A stretch of DNA of 64,000 nt from Lichenicoccus sp963693035 (GCA_963693035.2 CAXMMQ010000007.1:558001-622000); one strand, 5' to 3'; positions 1 to 8,219 are shown, counted from the first letter of the stretch. The notes: generated by a model from the letters alone, not told the origin. Translations and numbers: made by a program.

Positions 1-245
1 CACTCGCCGGCGGGCCGCCGCAGCGCAGCGGGTACCTCTCGATCTTCTGGGCGATCGTCGTGGTGCACGGCATCCACCTCGCGATCGGCCTGCTCTGGAT
101 GGCGGTCATGCTGGTCCAGATCGCGACCAAGGGCTTCACCCAGCTCGTCACCTACCGGCTTGCCAACCTGAAGGTGTACTGGCTCTACCAGGGCCTGATC
201 TGGACCTTCGTCTACACCTTCGTCTACCTGCGGGGATCGATCTGA
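1..245 (+). CDS. cyoC: Cytochrome o ubiquinol oxidase subunit III (partial, 5' end outside window)
   Basis: Only the last ~80 residues are present; the frame is open from base 3. The segment has two hydrophobic helices (around WAIVVVHGIHLAIGLLW and QGLIWTFVYTFVYL) and the closing arrangement typical of heme-copper oxidase subunit III, with the final Tyr-Leu-Arg-Gly-Ser-Ile tail. The stop TGA at 243-245 shares its A with the ATG of the next gene, which encodes subunit IV, so the two are translationally coupled. It is an inner-membrane subunit of the terminal quinol oxidase that reduces oxygen and pumps protons. Assignment as CyoC rather than a cytochrome c oxidase subunit III rests mainly on the cyoD neighbour. 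Confidence 0.9.
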   Translation, partial: LAGGPPQRSGYLSIFWAIVVVHGIHLAIGLLWMAVMLVQIATKGFTQLVTYRLANLKVYWLYQGLIWTFVYTFVYLRGSI

Positions 246-586
246 TGGCGGTAGACAATACGCGCCCGTCCGACCATCCCGAGATCGCCTACTCGAATGG
301 CCGCAGCTACGTCATCGGCTTCGTGCTGACGGTGGCGTTGCTCGGGGTCTCGCTGCTGCTGGTGCAGTATCACGCCATGTCGGCGTTCAACCTGCTGGCC
401 TCGATCTCGGCGCTCGCCTTCCTGACCACGATCGCCAAGCTTGTCTTCCTGTTCCACCTCGACTTCTCGGAAACGCAGCGCTGGAACACACTCACCCTGA
501 TGCTGAACGTGCCGCTGCTGATCCTATCGATCGGTTTGACTGCCTGGATGTTCCGGACGCTATACGACCGCGTCATGATGCACTGA
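245..586 (+). CDS. cyoD: Cytochrome o ubiquinol oxidase subunit IV
   Basis: 113 residues, close to the normal CyoD length. Three hydrophobic segments are visible (about residues 22-45, 50-70 and 82-104), with the family pattern YVIGFVLTVALL near the start and LFHLDFSETQRWN between helices two and three. It is the small accessory subunit of the bo3-type quinol oxidase in the inner membrane. The ATG overlaps the cyoC stop by one base (TGATG). It is the last gene of the operon: the next gene downstream, lspA, is on the opposite strand and a structured repeat lies between them. Confidence 0.95.
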   Translation: MAVDNTRPSDHPEIAYSNGRSYVIGFVLTVALLGVSLLLVQYHAMSAFNLLASISALAFLTTIAKLVFLFHLDFSETQRWNTLTLMLNVPLLILSIGLTAWMFRTLYDRVMMH

Positions 587-603
587 GGGAAACCGCCCGG
601 GGA

Positions 604-703
604 TGCGCTACGGCGGTCATCCGACGTGCCTTTCCTGCGCTGCGGTGCTCGGAAAGTCACGATAGGCGGCGCGCAAGACGAGCCCCTGACTGGCCGTAGC
701 GCA
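604..703 (-). repeat. Structured intergenic repeat, family 2, copy 4
   Basis: Read on the minus strand this ~100-bp element starts with TGCGCTACGGC (703-693) and ends with GCCGTAGCGCA (614-604), a perfect 11-bp inverted repeat. Between the arms lies a core, TTTCCGAGCACCGCAGCGCA then GGAAAGGC and CGGATGACC, that matches cores at 10157-10289, 33233-33412 and ~62790-62858. It sits in the gap between the convergent genes cyoD and lspA, in the sense direction relative to lspA. The arm sequence differs from the other copies although pairing is kept. Confidence 0.7.
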
Positions 704-733
704 CTCTCAGACGGTCTTTTCGCAGCATCGCGT

Positions 734-1210
734 TCAGGCCTTCGTTGCAGTCGCCCCACGATCCAGCAGGCTGTCCAGCAGCAGCACGCCGACGCCGCAG
801 ACGATCGAGGCGTCGGCGATGTTGAAGACGTACCAGGACCAGCCGAACGCGTGCGCATGGATGAAGTCGGTGACGGCGCCGAATCGCAACCGATCGGCGA
901 CATTGCCGATGGCGCCTCCCGCGATCGACCCGAGGGCGCCGGCTACCAACGCGGTGCGTGCCCGGCGCATCCAGGCCAGCAGCAGCGCCACCACCACCAC
1001 CGCCACCAGCGTCAGCAGCAGCGGCCCGCTGCTGCCGAGGCCGTTGAACATGCCGAAGGTGACGCCGTGGTTCTCGACCATGGTGAAGTTCAGCACCGGC
1101 AGCAGGGGGATCGAGTCGCCCACCCGCAGATGCAGCACGTTCAGGATCCAGTATTTGCTGGCCTGATCGGCGACCAGCACGAGGGCACCCGACAGCAACC
1201 CGATCCGCAT
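734..1210 (-). CDS. lspA: Lipoprotein signal peptidase (signal peptidase II)
   Basis: 158 residues, the usual length. It cleaves the signal peptide of diacylglyceryl-modified prolipoproteins in the inner membrane. Four hydrophobic segments are visible. The two aspartates expected of this aspartyl protease lie in GAVTDFIH (Asp115) and NIADAS (Asp133), and the conserved GNVADR motif is present. The ATG at 1210-1208 overlaps the ileS stop TGA (1212-1210) by one base, so ileS-lspA form a coupled operon, a common bacterial arrangement. Several lipoproteins in this window are its likely substrates. Confidence 0.97.
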   Translation of the reverse strand: MRIGLLSGALVLVADQASKYWILNVLHLRVGDSIPLLPVLNFTMVENHGVTFGMFNGLGSSGPLLLTLVAVVVVALLLAWMRRARTALVAGALGSIAGGAIGNVADRLRFGAVTDFIHAHAFGWSWYVFNIADASIVCGVGVLLLDSLLDRGATATKA

Positions 1211-4041
1211 CAAGCGCCGAAACCCTGCACGACGGCCGCGCAGCGCAGGCACAGCGACGGATGCGCCGCCTGCGTGCCGACTTCCTCGAGCACCTTCCAG
1301 CAGCGGGCGCATTTGCTGCCGGGTGCCACCGCGACCCGCGGCGCACGATGGGTGGGCGCACCCTCGTCCGGCTGCGGCTGGAGATAGATCGAGGCGGCGT
1401 CGGGCTGCACCTCGATCGACGCCTTCGAGACGATCGCCAGTTCTTCCCAATCGATCCCGGCGAAACCGGCTGCCTCGCGCTCGGAGAACGGCAGCTCGAT
1501 CTCCGCCTGCAGCGACGAGCCGATAGTGCCATTGCGACGCGCCGCCTCGATCTCGATGGTGACCAGCCGGCGCACCGCGCGCAGGCTGGTCCAGCGCCCG
1601 GCGAGCGCCGGATCGTCCCAGTGCGCCGGGATGTCCGGGAAGTGCTGCAGATGCACGCTGGAGGCCTCGCCGTAGCGTGCGGTCCAGGCCTCCTCGGCGG
1701 TGAACACCAGCACCGGGGCGAGCCAGGTGCACAGACAGCGATGCAGATGGTCGAGCACGGTGCGCGCGGCGCGACGGCGCAGCGAGGACGGCGCGTCGCA
1801 GTACAGCGTGTCCTTGCGTATGTCGAAATAGAACGCCGACAGGTCGCTGGCGCAGAAGCCGTGCAGCCACGGCACCAGGCCGACCCACTCGTGCGTCTCG
1901 ACCGCATGCGCGACCCGGCCGCCGAATTCGGCGAGCCGGTGCAGCACCCAGCGCTCCAGCTCGGGCAGTTCGTCGAAGGCGACCCGCTCGCTCGCCTCGA
2001 ACCCGTCCAGCGCGCCGAGCAGCCAGCGCAGCGTGTTGCGCAGCCGGCGATACAGCTCGCCCTGCTGCTTGAGGATCTCGCGGCCGATCCGGAGATCCTC
2101 GTTGGTGTCGGAATTCATCACCCACAGGCGCAGGATGTCGGCGCCCAGCGTGTCGTTCACCTCCTGCGGCGCGGTGACGTTGCCGAGCGACTTGCTCATC
2201 TTGCGGCCCTGCTCGTCGAGCACGAAGCCGTTGGTGACCAGGGCGCGATACGGCGCCGCGCCACGCGCACCGACCGCCTCCAGCAGGCTCGACTGGAACC
2301 AGCCGCGATGCTGGTCGGACCCCTCCAGATAGAGGTCGGCGGGGAACGGCAGCTCGTCGCTGCCGAGCACGAAGTTATGCGTCGATCCGCTCTCGAACCA
2401 GACATCGACGATGTCGAACACCTGCTCGTAGTCGGCAGGGTCACGATCGCGACCGAGATAGCGTTGCGGTGGCGACGCGTACCACGCATCCGCCCCCTCG
2501 GCGCGGAACGCCTCCACCACGCGCCGCATCACCTCGGGATCGCGCAGCACCTCGCCGGTGCTCCGCTCGACGAACACCGCGATCGGCACGCCCCAGGCGC
2601 GCTGGCGCGAGATGCACCAGTCCGGGCGCCCGGCGACCATCGAGGTGAGACGGTTGCGGGCCTGCGCAGGCACGAAGCTGACCGTCTCCAGTGCCGCCAG
2701 CGCACGCCCGCGAATATCGGTTTCGCCGTCCATGCGGATGAACCATTGCGGCGTCGCGCGATAGATCACCGGCGCGCGCGAGCGCCAGGAATGCGGATAC
2801 GAATGCACCAGGGTGCCGCGATGCACCAGTCCGCCGGCCTCGGTCAGCGCCTCGGCTACCGGATCGGCCGCCTTGAAGACGTGCACGCCCGCGAACATCG
2901 GCACATGGTCGGCGTAGCGGCCATCGTCGAGCACGGTTTCCGGCACAGCGATGCCGTTCGCCACCGACAGCGCGAAATCCTCCTCGCCGTGCGCCGGCGC
3001 CATGTGCACCAGCCCGGTGCCCTGGTCGGTGGTGACGAAATCGCCCGCCAGCATCGGCACCTCGTGCTCGTAGCCGCGGCCACGCAGCGGATGCGCGCAC
3101 AGCACGCCTTCGAGGTCGGTGCCGGGCAGCGTGTGCAGCACGTCGTAGGACGCAATGGCAACGGTGGCGGCAAATGTCGCGGCGAGGTCGGCCGCCACCA
3201 GCAGCCGATTGCCGGGTCCCACCAGGCATGCCTCGCCGCCCTCGCGCACCTCGATCACCGCGTAGGTGATGTCCGGGCCATAGGCGATGGCGCGATTGCC
3301 GGGCATCGTCCAGGGCGTGGTGGTCCAGATCACCGCGCGCGCCTCGGCCAGCAGGTGCGCTGTCGTGGTATCGTGGATCACCGGGAACGCCACCCAGATC
3401 GTGGTGCTGGTATGGTCGTGATACTCGATCTCGGCTTCGGCCAGGGCGGTCTTCTCGACCGGGCTCCACATCACCGGGCGCAGGCCGCGATACAGCGAGC
3501 CGTTCAGCAGGAACTTGCCGATCTCGCCCGCGATGATCGCCTCGCTGGCGAAATCCATCGTGGCGTAGCGATGCGCCCAGTCGCCCTGCACACCGAGCCG
3601 GCGGAATTCCAGGGCCTGGATGTCGAGCCACTCCTGCGCGTAGGCGCGGCATTCGGCGCGGAACTGCAGCACCGGAACCTGGTCCTTGTCGCGCCCGGAC
3701 TTGCGATACTGCTCCTCGATACGCCACTCGATCGGCAGGCCGTGGCAGTCCCATCCGGGAACGTAGCGCACCGCGTAGCCTGCCATCCGGTGCGCGCGGT
3801 TGACGACATCCTTGAGGATCTTGTTCAGCGCGTGGCCGATATGCAGATGCCCGTTGGCGTAGGGCGGCCCGTCATGCAGGGTGAAACGCGGACGTCCCGC
3901 CTCGGCCGCCTGCAGCATCGCATCCAGGCCCATCGCCTGCCAGCGTGCGAGCAACGCCGGCTCGCGCTTGGGCAGGTCGCCGCGCATCGGGAACGCCGTG
4001 CTGGGCAGGAAGACGGTGTCCCGGTAGTCGGTCTCGGTCAT
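1210..4041 (-). CDS. ileS: Isoleucine--tRNA ligase
   Basis: 943 residues, full length. It charges tRNA-Ile with isoleucine in the cytoplasm. The class I signature HIGH appears as HLHIGHALNKILKD near residue 66, and KMSKS as GRKMSKSLGNVT near residue 610. The editing (CP1) region contains the WTTTPWTMPGN motif. The C-terminus keeps the zinc-finger cysteines CARCWKVLEE...CLRC. The ATG at 4041 gives the normal N-terminus, which runs into the FPMRGDLPKREP segment typical of the family. The last gene base overlaps the start of lspA. A long plus-strand open frame over this gene (1261-4062) is an artefact of high GC. Confidence 0.98.
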   Translation of the reverse strand: MTETDYRDTVFLPSTAFPMRGDLPKREPALLARWQAMGLDAMLQAAEAGRPRFTLHDGPPYANGHLHIGHALNKILKDVVNRAHRMAGYAVRYVPGWDCHGLPIEWRIEEQYRKSGRDKDQVPVLQFRAECRAYAQEWLDIQALEFRRLGVQGDWAHRYATMDFASEAIIAGEIGKFLLNGSLYRGLRPVMWSPVEKTALAEAEIEYHDHTSTTIWVAFPVIHDTTTAHLLAEARAVIWTTTPWTMPGNRAIAYGPDITYAVIEVREGGEACLVGPGNRLLVAADLAATFAATVAIASYDVLHTLPGTDLEGVLCAHPLRGRGYEHEVPMLAGDFVTTDQGTGLVHMAPAHGEEDFALSVANGIAVPETVLDDGRYADHVPMFAGVHVFKAADPVAEALTEAGGLVHRGTLVHSYPHSWRSRAPVIYRATPQWFIRMDGETDIRGRALAALETVSFVPAQARNRLTSMVAGRPDWCISRQRAWGVPIAVFVERSTGEVLRDPEVMRRVVEAFRAEGADAWYASPPQRYLGRDRDPADYEQVFDIVDVWFESGSTHNFVLGSDELPFPADLYLEGSDQHRGWFQSSLLEAVGARGAAPYRALVTNGFVLDEQGRKMSKSLGNVTAPQEVNDTLGADILRLWVMNSDTNEDLRIGREILKQQGELYRRLRNTLRWLLGALDGFEASERVAFDELPELERWVLHRLAEFGGRVAHAVETHEWVGLVPWLHGFCASDLSAFYFDIRKDTLYCDAPSSLRRRAARTVLDHLHRCLCTWLAPVLVFTAEEAWTARYGEASSVHLQHFPDIPAHWDDPALAGRWTSLRAVRRLVTIEIEAARRNGTIGSSLQAEIELPFSEREAAGFAGIDWEELAIVSKASIEVQPDAASIYLQPQPDEGAPTHRAPRVAVAPGSKCARCWKVLEEVGTQAAHPSLCLRCAAVVQGFGA

Positions 4042-4183
4042 CGGTCACACTCGCAGGGTTGAACCGGTACTGGTCCAGGCAATAGTCCAGTCGTCCCGGC
4101 CACGTTCAGGACGCGACCGGGTCCGGAATTCGCCGGGTGTGTGAGGGTGCGAGCATGGCCGGGTTTATGCTCATCCCCTCACC

Positions 4184-4241
4184 CCACGGTCAAGCATCGG
4201 GACCACGGTCAAGCATCGGGGCGACCGACAAGCATCGCAGG
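4184..4241 (+). repeat. Short 19-bp tandem repeat
   Basis: The unit CCACGGTCAAGCATCGGGA occurs at 4184 and, with one change, at 4203; a third, degenerate unit (CGACAAGCATCGCAGG) follows to ~4241. The array ends about 12 bases before the ATG at 4253, so it lies in the 5' untranslated region of the small gene there. No spacers separate the units. Confidence 0.8.
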
Positions 4242-4252
4242 GAGCATGACGG

Positions 4253-4567
4253 ATGGACATCGAGGTATTCCGGAGCAGCCTGGCAGAGCCGGCACCGCCC
4301 GATTGGTTCAGCCTGGCGCTGCAGGCGCTGTGGTGGGCCGGCAAGCCGGACTGGCAGCGTGCGCACGCGGCCGTCCAGCAGGATGAAGGCAACAGCGCCT
4401 GCGACTGGGTGCATGCGCACCTGCATCGCGTCGAGCGCGATGAGGGCAATGCCCGGTACTGGTACCGGCGCGCCCGACAGCCGTTCCCGACGCAGCCGGC
4501 CGCCCAGGAATGGAGCACGATCGTCGAGGCGCTGCTTCAGGACGCGCCGGCTGCAGCCTCGAAATAG
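4253..4567 (+). CDS. Small conserved-looking hypothetical protein
   Basis: 104 residues, no signal peptide or membrane segment. The protein is rich in Trp and Ala, with amphipathic helical stretches (PDWFSLALQALWWAGK; CDWVHAHLHRVERDEGNARY; WYRRARQPFP). I do not recognise a characterised family; the composition suggests a small all-helical cytoplasmic protein. The ATG follows GCAGGGAGCATGACGG, which offers a weak Shine-Dalgarno (GGGAG). Its 3' end overlaps the 3' end of ribF, on the other strand, by 31 bases, so the two are convergent. That the frame is real is judged from its protein-like composition and consistent codon use; function is unknown. Confidence 0.7.
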   Translation: MDIEVFRSSLAEPAPPDWFSLALQALWWAGKPDWQRAHAAVQQDEGNSACDWVHAHLHRVERDEGNARYWYRRARQPFPTQPAAQEWSTIVEALLQDAPAAASK

Positions 4568-5478
4568 CGCCGGGCCTGCTCGGCATCGCGGGCGATCTGC
4601 GCCTTCAGGGCATCCAGGCCGTCGAAGCGGCGCTCGGCCCGCAGCAGGGTGTGCAGCGCCACCGAGAGTTCCTGCCCATACAGATCGCCCTCGAAATCGA
4701 ACAGATTGACCTCGAGGCGGCTCTCGGTGGTGGTGGCGACCGTAGGCCGGCGGCCGATATTGGCGACACCCGGGCGCAGATCGCCATCCGCCAGCCGTAC
4801 CGTCACGGCATACACCCCACGCGCCGGCTCCAGATGCAGGCCGAGCGCGATGTTGGCGGTCGGGAAGCCGAGCTGTCGGCCACGCGCATCGCCATGGCTG
4901 ACCGGTCCGCGCACCGCCCAAGGACGGCCGAGCTCCTCGGTGGCGCGCTCCGGATAGCCGTCCTGCAGCGCGCGCCGGATGCGGGTCGAGGAATACGGCC
5001 CCTCCGCGTCGGCCAGCGCCGGCACAATGGTCAGGCCGATGCCGAGCGCCTCCGCCTGCACGGCGAGGGTTGCGACATCGCCACCGCGGCGATGCCCGTA
5101 GGCGAAGTCGCGCCCGCAGGCCAGGTGACGCACGCCGAGCGCCTCGTGCAAGACCTCGCGTAAGAAGCGCTCGGCGGTGATGTGCGAGAACGCCTCGTCG
5201 AAATCGATCTCGAAGATGCGGTCCACCCCGAGTGCCGCCAGCGCCGCCTGCCGCTCGCCCGACAGGGTGAGCCGGAACGGCGGGTCCTGCGGCCGGAAGA
5301 GCTGGCGCGGGTGCGGCTCAAAGGTGAGCACGCTGAGCACACCGTCGGGCCGCGCCGCATGCAGGGTGCGCAGCAGGTGGGCGTGGCCGAGATGCACGCC
5401 GTCGAAATTGCCCAGCGCCACGATGCCGCCGCGCGCGCTAGCGGGAACCGCGCGCCAGTCGGGATAGAGTGCACTCAT
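4537..5478 (-). CDS. ribF: Bifunctional riboflavin kinase / FAD synthetase
   Basis: 313 residues, normal length. The N-terminal nucleotidyltransferase domain (residues ~15-170) carries the GNFDGVHLGH motif and the SSTRIR motif near residue 167; the C-terminal riboflavin kinase domain (~185-305) carries GRQLGFPTANI. It converts riboflavin to FMN and then FAD in the cytoplasm. The start (ATG 5478) overlaps the 3' end of mtnC by four bases, so ribF is probably co-transcribed after the mtnB-mtnD-mtnC genes. Its own 3' end is convergent with the small gene at 4253. Confidence 0.96.
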   Translation of the reverse strand: MSALYPDWRAVPASARGGIVALGNFDGVHLGHAHLLRTLHAARPDGVLSVLTFEPHPRQLFRPQDPPFRLTLSGERQAALAALGVDRIFEIDFDEAFSHITAERFLREVLHEALGVRHLACGRDFAYGHRRGGDVATLAVQAEALGIGLTIVPALADAEGPYSSTRIRRALQDGYPERATEELGRPWAVRGPVSHGDARGRQLGFPTANIALGLHLEPARGVYAVTVRLADGDLRPGVANIGRRPTVATTTESRLEVNLFDFEGDLYGQELSVALHTLLRAERRFDGLDALKAQIARDAEQARRYFEAAAGAS

Positions 5479-6182
5479 GCGCGCGGCAGGCCGAACCGCA
5501 GCGCCACCGCGTCGAAATCAGGCTCGGCGGGATGCCGGCTGCCGGCGACGGTGGCGTCGGCCGCGCGCACGAGCTGGCAGGTCGAAAGTCCCGCCTCCGC
5601 TGCGGCGTCGAGCTCGGCCTCCACATCCGACAGGAACAGCGTGTGGTCCGGCATCGTTGCGAGCAGCGTCGCCGCGGTTGCGTAGCTGGACGCAGCACGC
5701 TTGCCGCCGATCCTGGTATCGAGAAAAGCCGAGAACAGCGGGCGCAGGTCGCCGTCCGGCGTATGGCCGAAGATCAGCCGCTGCGCCGCCTCCGAGCCGG
5801 ACGAATAGACCGCGAGCCGCACCCCGGCTTCCTGCCAGGCGCGCAGCGCCGGTGCCACGTCGGGATAGATCTCGCCCTGCAGGCTGCCATCCGCATAGCC
5901 GTCCGCCCAGGCGATGCCCTGCAGGGCCTTGAGCGGCATGATCTTGGCGTCCTGGTCCATCCAGGCGAGGCACTGCGCCAGCGGGTCGATCCCGGGCGCC
6001 AGCTCGGTGATCTCCGCGATCGCCGCCGCGACGGCCGCCTCCCGCGCCCGCTCGCGCAGCAGTTCGGGCAGCGCGGCGCGGGCATAGGGAAACAATGTCC
6101 GGTGCACGAACGCGATGGGCGTCGTGGTGCCTTCGATGTCGATGACGACCAGCTCGGGAGAAAGGACCGGCTCAGGCGGCAG
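5475..6182 (-). CDS. mtnC: Acireductone synthase (enolase-phosphatase E1), start codon unusual
   Basis: HAD-superfamily enzyme of the methionine salvage pathway; it enolises and dephosphorylates 2,3-diketo-5-methylthiopentyl-1-phosphate to the acireductone used by MtnD. The first canonical start (GTG at 6107) begins at HRTLFPYAR and would drop the catalytic motif VIDIEGTTTP, which lies in frame just upstream (6149-6117). No ATG, GTG or TTG occurs in frame between that motif and the upstream in-frame stop at 6260-6258. I have drawn the gene from a CTG at 6182 that overlaps the end of mtnD; a CTG at 6152 is another option. Later motifs (YSSGSEAAQRL, LFLSDVEAELDAA) are intact. Product and reading frame are secure; the exact start is not. 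Confidence 0.85.
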   Translation of the reverse strand: MPPEPVLSPELVVIDIEGTTTPIAFVHRTLFPYARAALPELLRERAREAAVAAAIAEITELAPGIDPLAQCLAWMDQDAKIMPLKALQGIAWADGYADGSLQGEIYPDVAPALRAWQEAGVRLAVYSSGSEAAQRLIFGHTPDGDLRPLFSAFLDTRIGGKRAASSYATAATLLATMPDHTLFLSDVEAELDAAAEAGLSTCQLVRAADATVAGSRHPAEPDFDAVALRFGLPRA

Positions 6183-6711
6183 GGAAGTGCTCGCTGAGCG
6201 TATCGCCGGTATAGTGGGCGACCCAGCCGCTGGTGTCGGTGAACACCCGCAGCGCGGTCACGAACGGCACCTCGCCGGCGTCGAACCAGTGCTTGATGCC
6301 GTTCGGCACCGCGATCAGATCGCCCTGGGTGCAGTGCGCGTCATACACCCGCTCGCCGACATGCAGGATGAAGCTGCCCTGGCCGTGCACGAAGAAGCGC
6401 ACCTCGTCCTCGGTATGGGTGTGCTCGGAGAGGAACTTGTCGCGGATCGCCGCGAGGTTCGGCGTCTCCGGGTTGAGCTTGATCACGTCCGCGGAGCCGG
6501 CGCCGAGATCCCCCATCAGCTGGTCGAGATGCGGACGGTACGCCTCCAGGATCAGCTCTGCACTGTCGTCCGCCGACAGCTCCACCGGGCTCTCCCAGCG
6601 CTCGAACCTGACCCCGATCGCCCCCAGTTCGCGCGCGATCGCGGCGCCATCCTCGGTGCGCAACAGCGGCGTGCCGGGCGCATCGTCCCGGAAGACGGTC
6701 AAACGGCTCAT
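6172..6711 (-). CDS. mtnD: Acireductone dioxygenase
   Basis: 179 residues, normal length for this cupin enzyme. It oxidises the acireductone made by MtnC to the 2-oxo acid precursor of methionine and formate. The metal ligands are visible as HTHTEDE (His97, His99, Glu103) and GIKHWFD (His141). The ATG at 6711 overlaps the mtnB stop by four bases (ATGA). The order mtnB-mtnD-mtnC places three consecutive late steps of the methylthioadenosine salvage pathway in one unit; mtnA and mtnP are not in the window. Confidence 0.97.
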   Translation of the reverse strand: MSRLTVFRDDAPGTPLLRTEDGAAIARELGAIGVRFERWESPVELSADDSAELILEAYRPHLDQLMGDLGAGSADVIKLNPETPNLAAIRDKFLSEHTHTEDEVRFFVHGQGSFILHVGERVYDAHCTQGDLIAVPNGIKHWFDAGEVPFVTALRVFTDTSGWVAHYTGDTLSEHFPAA

Positions 6712-7349
6712 GCTCCCAATCTCCTCTGTTCCAAGGCGCAGGCCAGCAGGAACTCCAGGCCCTCGAGCCGCGCCAGCGCCGTCCCCATGGACGGGCCCCA
6801 GATATAGATGCCGTGCCCGCGTATCAGATAGCCCATGCTCATGCCGGGCAGCAGCGGCGCCACCCGGGTGCAGAGACGCGAGATGTCCTGGTCGTTGTCC
6901 AGGATCGGCAGCGTCAGCGTGGTGTCGTGGGTCGGCTGGTTCTCGAACACCTTGAGCAGTTCAAAGCCGGTGAAGGTCAGGCCGGGGGCGTCGGTTGCCA
7001 TCGAGAGCACGGTGGCGGCGACCGAATGGCCATGCAGCACCGCGTTGGCGTGCGGGACCGCGGCATAGATCTGGGTGTGCAGCAGGGCCTCGGCACTTGG
7101 CCGGCCGGCGCCGCGCACGACGCGCCCGTCCAGGTCGACGGCAATCACGGAGGTCGGGGCGAGGAAGCCCTTGTGGCCGCCGCTGCGGGTCAGTGCGACC
7201 TGCTCGCCCGGCAACCGGTGGCTGATGTTGCCGGCGGTGCCGGGCACCCAGCCGAACCGGTCCATGCGCTGGCCGGCGCGGATGATCTCGCCGACAGTAT
7301 GATCCCAGAGTGTGCTGTCGCCAGTTCTCTGCCGTCCCTCGTCCGGCAT
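6708..7349 (-). CDS. mtnB: Methylthioribulose-1-phosphate dehydratase
   Basis: 213 residues, class II aldolase fold. It dehydrates 5-methylthioribulose-1-phosphate in methionine salvage. The family motifs GWVPGTAGNISHRL, SGGHKGFL, the zinc-binding HANAVLHGHSVAATVLS and the third histidine in LIRGHGIYIWGPS are all present. First gene of the mtnBDC unit; it starts 8 bases downstream of the tatA stop, so it may be read from a promoter upstream of tatA or further back. The 3' end overlaps the mtnD start. Confidence 0.96.
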   Translation of the reverse strand: MPDEGRQRTGDSTLWDHTVGEIIRAGQRMDRFGWVPGTAGNISHRLPGEQVALTRSGGHKGFLAPTSVIAVDLDGRVVRGAGRPSAEALLHTQIYAAVPHANAVLHGHSVAATVLSMATDAPGLTFTGFELLKVFENQPTHDTTLTLPILDNDQDISRLCTRVAPLLPGMSMGYLIRGHGIYIWGPSMGTALARLEGLEFLLACALEQRRLGA

Positions 7350-7356
7350 CGGCGCC

Positions 7357-7632
7357 TCAGTTGTGGCGGACCGGCTCCTGGGTCGAGCCGACCGGGGGCG
7401 CCGGAGTGTGCAGGGAGGTCTGGGTGATGCCAGGCGAGGCGATGCTGTTCGGCTGCGCCGGGTGTGACTGGGACTGGGCCTCCATCGACTCGTCGTCGTT
7501 CATGTTCTTCTTGAACGACTTGATGCCCTTGGCAAAGTCGCCCATCAGCGTGCTCACCTTGCTGCTGCCGCCGAACAGCAGGAGGATCACCGCCAGCACG
7601 ATCAGCCAGTGCCAGATGCTCAGACTACCCAT
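7357..7632 (-). CDS. tatA: Twin-arginine translocase subunit TatA/E
   Basis: 91 residues. A short N-terminus, one transmembrane helix (residues 4-19, IWHWLIVLAVILLLFG), an amphipathic helix (DFAKGIKSFKKNM) and a flexible Gln/Pro/Ser-rich tail are the TatA layout. It forms the pore of the Tat system for folded proteins. The ATG at 7632 is chosen over an in-frame start at 7710 because it begins directly at the membrane helix and has GAGGG just upstream. It overlaps the stop of the CHAP lipoprotein gene by one base. No tatB or tatC is nearby. At least one likely Tat substrate, the amidase at 39541, is in the window. Confidence 0.92.
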   Translation of the reverse strand: MGSLSIWHWLIVLAVILLLFGGSSKVSTLMGDFAKGIKSFKKNMNDDESMEAQSQSHPAQPNSIASPGITQTSLHTPAPPVGSTQEPVRHN

Positions 7633-8219
7633 CACACCCTCTTGCCGCCTGCAGGCGGACCAGTTCTCTCGTCGTCTGAAGCACATGGCTCCCCCGGCCC
7701 AGCCATGCAAGCGCTGATTGGCGGAGGCTGCCGGTCGCTTCCGGTTACCCAGTCGCTTCTGCTAGCCGGGAAGTCCGGACGGGTCGGCAGGATGAAGCCG
7801 TAGGTCGGATGCACCGAAGTGCCAAGCCGACCGATCGCGCGCCACCAGACGCGGACCGCGCTCCAGTCATTCTCGCGCGAGACATCGCGCACCGGCGCCG
7901 CCTGGTCGATCCGCCCGGGCTCCCAATTCGCATGGTCCACCAGGATGGTGCGGGCATCGACCACCCGCCGGACCACCGAGACATGCCCGGCTGGCATGCG
8001 GCGGGTCGGCCGGAACACCAGGATCGCGCCGAGTTCGGGCCGATCGGTGCGCGCGTAGCGACCAGCCGCCTGCCCCCACCAGTCCCCGGCATCGCCAACA
8101 AGCGCGACCCCGGTCAGGTGTCGTGCATAGGGCGCGCATTGCGGGCCGCCGCAGCCGGTGAGCAGGCACGCGAGCGCCACCGCCGCCAGGACAGTCCGGC
8201 GGCGGCGCGGCACCCTCAA
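7632..8219 (-). CDS. CHAP-domain lipoprotein (putative peptidoglycan amidase)
   Basis: 195 residues. It has an arginine-rich start, a hydrophobic segment and the lipobox LLTGC (Cys23), so it should be a lipoprotein processed by LspA. The CHAP/NlpC-like catalytic cysteine is probably Cys28 (QCAPYARHL), with His79 in MPAGHVSVV and a following DHANW element. CHAP enzymes cut amide bonds in peptidoglycan stem peptides or cross-links. The gene overlaps recX upstream (ATGA) and tatA downstream (TGATG), so it is the middle of a tightly packed operon. The C-terminal ~45 residues look disordered. The enzymatic role is inferred from the domain. Confidence 0.85.
   Translation of the reverse strand: MRVPRRRRTVLAAVALACLLTGCGGPQCAPYARHLTGVALVGDAGDWWGQAAGRYARTDRPELGAILVFRPTRRMPAGHVSVVRRVVDARTILVDHANWEPGRIDQAAPVRDVSRENDWSAVRVWWRAIGRLGTSVHPTYGFILPTRPDFPASRSDWVTGSDRQPPPISACMAGPGEPCASDDERTGPPAGGKRV

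Noticed and set aside
1261..4062. Plus-strand open frame of 933 codons opposite ileS
   Set aside because: It mirrors ileS in the antisense frame, is rich in Arg/His/Gln with no motifs, and is explained by high GC content. Similar antisense frames over dsbD, hrpB, rne and others were discarded for the same reason.
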